Source of the DNA: Papaver somniferum
Lineage: Eukaryota; Streptophyta; Magnoliopsida; Ranunculales; Papaveraceae
Assembly (NCBI RefSeq): GCF_003573695.1
Contig: NC_039358.1
Coordinates: 194,098,418-194,162,417, forward strand
DNA length: 64,000 nt
Reading direction: 5' to 3'
Shown here: positions 60,396 to 64,000 of the stretch, one piece after another
Numbering within the stretch: position 1 is the first letter of the stretch
How the letters are laid out: every line of letters starts with the position of its first letter
The notes under the pieces: generated by a model
What the model was told of the DNA's origin: nothing
Seen by the model: only the letters and a program-made list of their open reading frames with translations
Database searches by the model: none
Program-made: the position numbers and the translations under genes

Positions 60396-60551
60396 GCCAT
60401 GGAGTCTGGAGCTCAACTATTCCTAACTATCCTAGACCGAGACTTAGTCATAAGTATACTAGAAATCAACACATATAGTTTTGATCACTAATATTGACAA
60501 ACATGCTTGAGATAGCAACGCATGGGAGTTCGACCAAGCAATGCTCTAACA

Positions 60552-61219
60552 ATCTCCCCCTTTGTCAATTTTAGTGACAAAACTATCAATACATATGGAT
60601 TACAAAATAAATAAAACTTTGTAGCTTCTCGTCCACATGCTTGATCTCCTTGGTTATTCAATGTTACTTGAAAACTTCGTCTTTTCCAAGTAATCTCATG
60701 ATTCCATGGATGTTCAATTCAGCATCATAGCTGTTGAAGTTCTGTAGCCATATCAATGAGAAAAAAAAAGCTCCCGGTCATTGTTATACAGTGTCATAGA
60801 ATTATTACACAACATCAAAGTTCTCATATCACAACTTTGACAACAATACTATGGTGATATGTATCACTCCCCCTCAGTAAATACTTTCGTCTCAACATGA
60901 AAACCACTCCCCCTTACATAATGACCCGTAAAGCACGTAATCATATGTATTTGTAGTGTGAACTACACATTAATTCTCCCCCTTTTTGTCAATAAAATTG
61001 GCAAAGGTACGAAAATGGGATCCTAATGAAATTTCCACGAAGACGCTTCAAGACCAAAGAAAAGTACATATCAACTTGTTTAGATGCAATCATAAAACCG
61101 AGGCTAAATGCATTCATCAAGGAGTTTATAAAGATACAAGATAACCCCTAAATAATTCCACAACCTCACTCCCCAAAAAGATATGGAAATTAAGCCCAAG
61201 TTCAAAAGAACTCTCCCCC
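60552..61219 (-). promoter_or_regulatory. S3 polypurine-tract array (five motifs)
   Basis: Motifs at 60552, 60865, 60905, 60975 and 61210, collinear with S1 and S2. Confidence 0.75.
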
Positions 61220-62014
61220 ATTTGATGTCATTTTCAAGAGAACAACAAGAGCGACCTTACTTTTACAAGAAAAGAAGGATTTTATTGGACACCAAAAACC
61301 ATAAAGAAATGATTTTATATACCCAAAATTCTCAACTAAACTAACCACAAGAGAACCCATGATTAATTTAATCGGAATACACAACCAAAATAACCACAAA
61401 CGAATCTATGATTAATCTAGTTGGAAATGCTCGACATAAGAGAGCTTACAGAGCTACGACTAAGTTCACCATAAAAGAATGATTAACTCAATCGTCTTAT
61501 GCTCAACACAAGAAAAACTTCTGGAGCATTGCAGTATACACATAAAATATGGATCAGGGAATGATCAATACTGCAGCACATACAAGGATTCATTCTATTT
61601 TCCATCACTATTTGCACAATGACATACAATAGACATAATCCTTGTAAACAAAAGATTTTAACCTATCTTCCATCAATAATTGACATAATAGGCTTAACTT
61701 TTGTTTGTCAAAAGTTCATCGATCTTGTATCAATACTCGCATATCGACATATAAAAGAGATAACTTTTGACAACATATGGGACAATAATAGTTCACGGAC
61801 GCAAACACACATATCCCATAACATATTGCAATATATAAAATCATAAAGATTAATACTGCAAAAATCATCTTCCAAACAATTTTTAAAATTTAAATAAATA
61901 AACCTAAAAAATAAAGATAAAAAAACGATGGACATAGCTATGTGTACTCAAAATAATGGCTATTCCAAACTCTAGTTATTCTTCCTAAGACATAAGAAAT
62001 AAATTCTCATAATT
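61220..62014 (-). repeat. S3 non-coding interior, reduced tandem repeat
   Basis: Two copies of the CTC(A/G)ACA(T/C)AAG unit (near 61430 and 61501). Otherwise AT-rich with no supported ORF. Confidence 0.55.
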
Positions 62015-62431
62015 CTAGACATTATAGAGCTTTCTCAGAGCATCTACTGAGAATTTCTTCTCATTGTTGAAGAAACTATTGATTATGGGATCATTTAATT
62101 CCTCTAGATCTTCAGAAATGTCAGTTAACTCACTAAGATCTCTTTTTAGTTCACACAAGGTGTTCTTAGTTAGAGAAAACATTAGTTCATAGTGAGTTAT
62201 CTTTTCCAAAGAGGAAACGATTTGAGATTTTAAATCATTTCTCTTATTGATGAAATCTTTCACCATGCCTCTAAAATTATTATCATAATGACAAACAGAT
62301 AAGAGACAGTTAGAGGAAGAACCTTCTCCATTTGCTTTCTTTATCCTTGAGGAAGAGATTCCTTCACAAAGACGCACATTAACTGCTTCAACTGCATCTC
62401 TTTTTGTGATCCTTTTAGTTACAAGAGCCAT
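62015..62431 (-). CDS. Small coiled-coil ORF of S3 (138 aa), function unknown
   Basis: Start chosen at ATG 62431 (MALVTKRITKRDAVEA); an upstream in-frame ATG at 62485 would add a hydrophobic stretch of 18 residues, probably untranslated leader. It has a basic N-terminus, a Ser-rich part (GEGSSSN), a central helix (MVKDFINKRNDLKSQIVSSLEK), a second helix (LCELKRDLSELTDISEDLEEL) and a short basic end. Undamaged while gag beside it is shifted. Same slot as the S1 and S2 small ORFs. Telo-box AAACCCTAA lies upstream at 62502-62510. Confidence 0.55.
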   Translation of the reverse strand: MALVTKRITKRDAVEAVNVRLCEGISSSRIKKANGEGSSSNCLLSVCHYDNNFRGMVKDFINKRNDLKSQIVSSLEKITHYELMFSLTKNTLCELKRDLSELTDISEDLEELNDPIINSFFNNEKKFSVDALRKLYNV

Positions 62432-62722
62432 GAGGCTGTATCTTATGAAAAAGAATGAGAAGGGAAGGATAAAGAAATAATACACTGATTTATGAACTCA
62501 AAAACCCTAAAAAGACATTCAATAAGTCTTTCAAGATGTGTTATCCGCTTTCCATCTTTTTAGAAGAATATTTTCTTAACAAATAAAAAAAGATTTACAA
62601 TCACAACCACTTGAGCCATTTTTAGTCCAATCCTCATCTTTCCCAAGCTAAAAATGAGGATGCGAAAGTCACCATCATTAGTTGGTGACTGAGTGAGCCT
62701 TATGCTCACGCCTCTTATTTTT

Positions 62723-63150
62723 TCATGGCTTATCACTGTTTGTTGTGTAAACAGATTTCTTACCTCGTCTAGATCTCGATTTCTTTAAAAGAACTTGGTT
62801 TTCAGGACCTAGACTCATTTTCTGCATGTTCTCTTGAAGTTTGGTGATTTTATTATTGCTCCTTCTGGATCTCCAACAAGAGTCCTGATCATGCTTTGAA
62901 TGTCCACTAAAAGAACAAATCAATGAGGATTTTTCGTCTTTATGTGAGTTTTCCTGTTTAGCACAATAACCAATAATCGTTGTTCCTTGACTAGTTTGAA
63001 AGGACAACTTTGAGCTTTGAGTTTTGCTTTTGAATCCTAAACCATTAGTGTTTCCAAAGGATCTATGACCAAATAACATTGTTGTAATTTTGTCAGAGCT
63101 TCCAGATAACCTTTGCAGGTCATATTTGAGAGTATCAGTCTCTTCTTCCT
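62723..63150 (-). pseudogene. S3 gag, C-terminal part
   Basis: A frame different from 63151-64000. Contains LFGHRSFGNTNGLGF, as at the end of copia/Sirevirus gag regions, and a degenerate knuckle (CSFSGHSKHDQDSC, one Cys missing). Ends in a basic Lys/Arg/Ser tail; no protease follows. The non-coding stretch 62432-62722 separates it from the small ORF. Confidence 0.6.
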
Positions 63151-64000
63151 TTAGAGAGACATGGTTTTGACGAACTTATTATTAAGACGCTCTATCTCAA
63201 TATTTTTCGTCAGGAGCGATGATTCAACTTGCTTCAAGGAAGCCTTTAAATGAAGGTTCTCTTGAAGAATCTCTTTATTCAAGAGATCAAGAAACTCTGT
63301 GTCATACTCAAGTTCTGAATCAGAAGTTGAAGAGGAGAGAGAATCTTTTTCAATTGAATCATCTGAAGCAAAAACTGAGGATGTATATTCATCACATCTA
63401 TCATTCCTCTTTATCAAATCCTTGACCTTTATGATTATCAGTGATTTATCACGATCAACATGATTGGAGCAACATTCATCAGCCCAAGACAAGTGAGAGG
63501 ATACACTTGTTTTGATCACAGCATTGAACGCAATTGTTCTGCCAGTGTCAAGATCAAGAATATTTAACTTTCCTATCAGAGAGTTTCTGGAAAGTGTATC
63601 AAGGTTATTTCCCTCAACGATGGCATGCTTCTTAAAATCGTATCTAGATGGCAGCGATCTGAGAATTTTCATCACAATGTCCTTTTCAGGAATAGTCTTA
63701 CCCAATGCAAAAGATGCATTAACAATTTCAGACACTTTGTGATTAAACTCATCAAATGAATCCTCATCTTCCATACGAAGATTTTCCCAATCGGAATTAA
63801 GGTTTTGAAGCTTAGCTTCCTTTTCACTGGCATTTCCTTCGAATACGGTTTCTAAGATATCCCACGCATCTTTAGTGAAATTTGACACATGGTGCTGAAG
63901 ATTTGGGGTAATGGCATGTATGATGGCATTCAAACCGTCATAGTTTTGCTTTGCAGCAAGTATCTCAGCATCATCGTATTCGCCTATATTTTTTGAAACA
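63151..64000 (-). CDS. S3 gag, central part (UBN2-like), partial at right edge
   Basis: The frame is open from the window edge to a stop at 63151. It has NAIIHAITPNLQHHVSN, DILETVFEGN, SFDEFNHKVSEIVN and ILRSLPSRYD, almost the same as S2 gag, then an acidic Ser-rich part (SSSTSDSELEYDTEF) and a coiled-coil-like stretch (ENLHLKASLKQVESSL). A shift near 63150 separates the C-terminal part. The N-terminus is beyond the window. Confidence 0.82.
   Translation of the reverse strand, partial: VSKNIGEYDDAEILAAKQNYDGLNAIIHAITPNLQHHVSNFTKDAWDILETVFEGNASEKEAKLQNLNSDWENLRMEDEDSFDEFNHKVSEIVNASFALGKTIPEKDIVMKILRSLPSRYDFKKHAIVEGNNLDTLSRNSLIGKLNILDLDTGRTIAFNAVIKTSVSSHLSWADECCSNHVDRDKSLIIIKVKDLIKRNDRCDEYTSSVFASDDSIEKDSLSSSTSDSELEYDTEFLDLLNKEILQENLHLKASLKQVESSLLTKNIEIERLNNKFVKTMSL

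Larger units (their letters stand above)
55628..60551 (-). repeat. S3 3' LTR, interrupted by LINE3
   Basis: LTR sequence is 55628-57926 and 60396-60551, about 2.45 kb without LINE3 and one TSD copy. It ends in GCTCTAACA before the PPT. It is somewhat diverged from S1 and S2. Confidence 0.85.
55628..64000 (-). mobile_element. S3: Sirevirus-like gag-only element, partial
   Basis: Inserted in the S2 right LTR, presumed TSD CTACA (55623-55627). The visible LTR (55628-60551) carries LINE3. Its interior has the PPT array, a small ORF and gag reading off the right edge. Its first bases are TAAAAATGCGGGG instead of TGAAAAAGCGGGG, so the terminal TG is mutated to TA. No pol between gag and LTR. Confidence 0.83.

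Overview
This window is intergenic heterochromatin from a repeat-rich flowering plant, probably a eudicot; the species cannot be named from the sequence. I see no convincing host gene, tRNA, rRNA or CRISPR array. Nearly every base can be assigned to nested transposable elements, and several nesting boundaries are fixed by exact target-site duplications (TSDs).

Left half (1-29395). A non-coding Ty3/gypsy-type element (G1) occupies the left edge and resumes at 25754-26578, ending in its 3' LTR A (26579-29395). A full-length but broken L1-type LINE (LINE1, about 902-25743) interrupts it. LINE1 was hit twice. S1 (6243-14875, TSD GTTTT) is a Sirevirus-like copia-type element lacking pol. A1 (15300-25565, TSD CTCTG) is an Athila-like gypsy element with 3 kb LTRs, no pol, and one unfamiliar ORF. 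Both are on the minus strand. The two insertions split the LINE1 RNase H region into pieces that still join in order.

Middle (29396-35657). This is a G-family array, internal fragment - LTR B - 0.7 kb internal - LTR C, without coding capacity. A CACTA DNA transposon (35658 to 45448, continuing beyond the window) is inserted in LTR C. It carries broken TNP2-like and TNP1-like (Transposase_24) genes on the minus strand.

Right half (45449-64000). S2, a second Sirevirus-like element, is inserted in the CACTA 5' region. Its gag is interrupted by a 5'-truncated LINE (LINE2, 50641-53902, TSD AGACATTTCAT). Its right LTR is interrupted by S3, whose visible LTR contains LINE3 (57927-60384, TSD GCAAGATAATC), a LINE with ORF1 and 3' UTR but no ORF2. 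The deepest chain is LTR C < CACTA < S2 < S3 < LINE3.

S1-S3 share LTR ends, a tRNA-Met-type PBS (visible in S1 and S2), five polypurine motifs next to the 3' LTR, a degenerate tandem repeat and a small ORF placed about 1.5-2 kb before the 3' LTR. None has pol. S2 and S3 carry gag; S1 has an unrelated ORF starting at the equivalent ATG. This gag-only or swapped-ORF family, its palindromic U3 motif and its small second ORF are the best candidates for undescribed biology here. All family calls come from reading motifs by eye; no database search was run.
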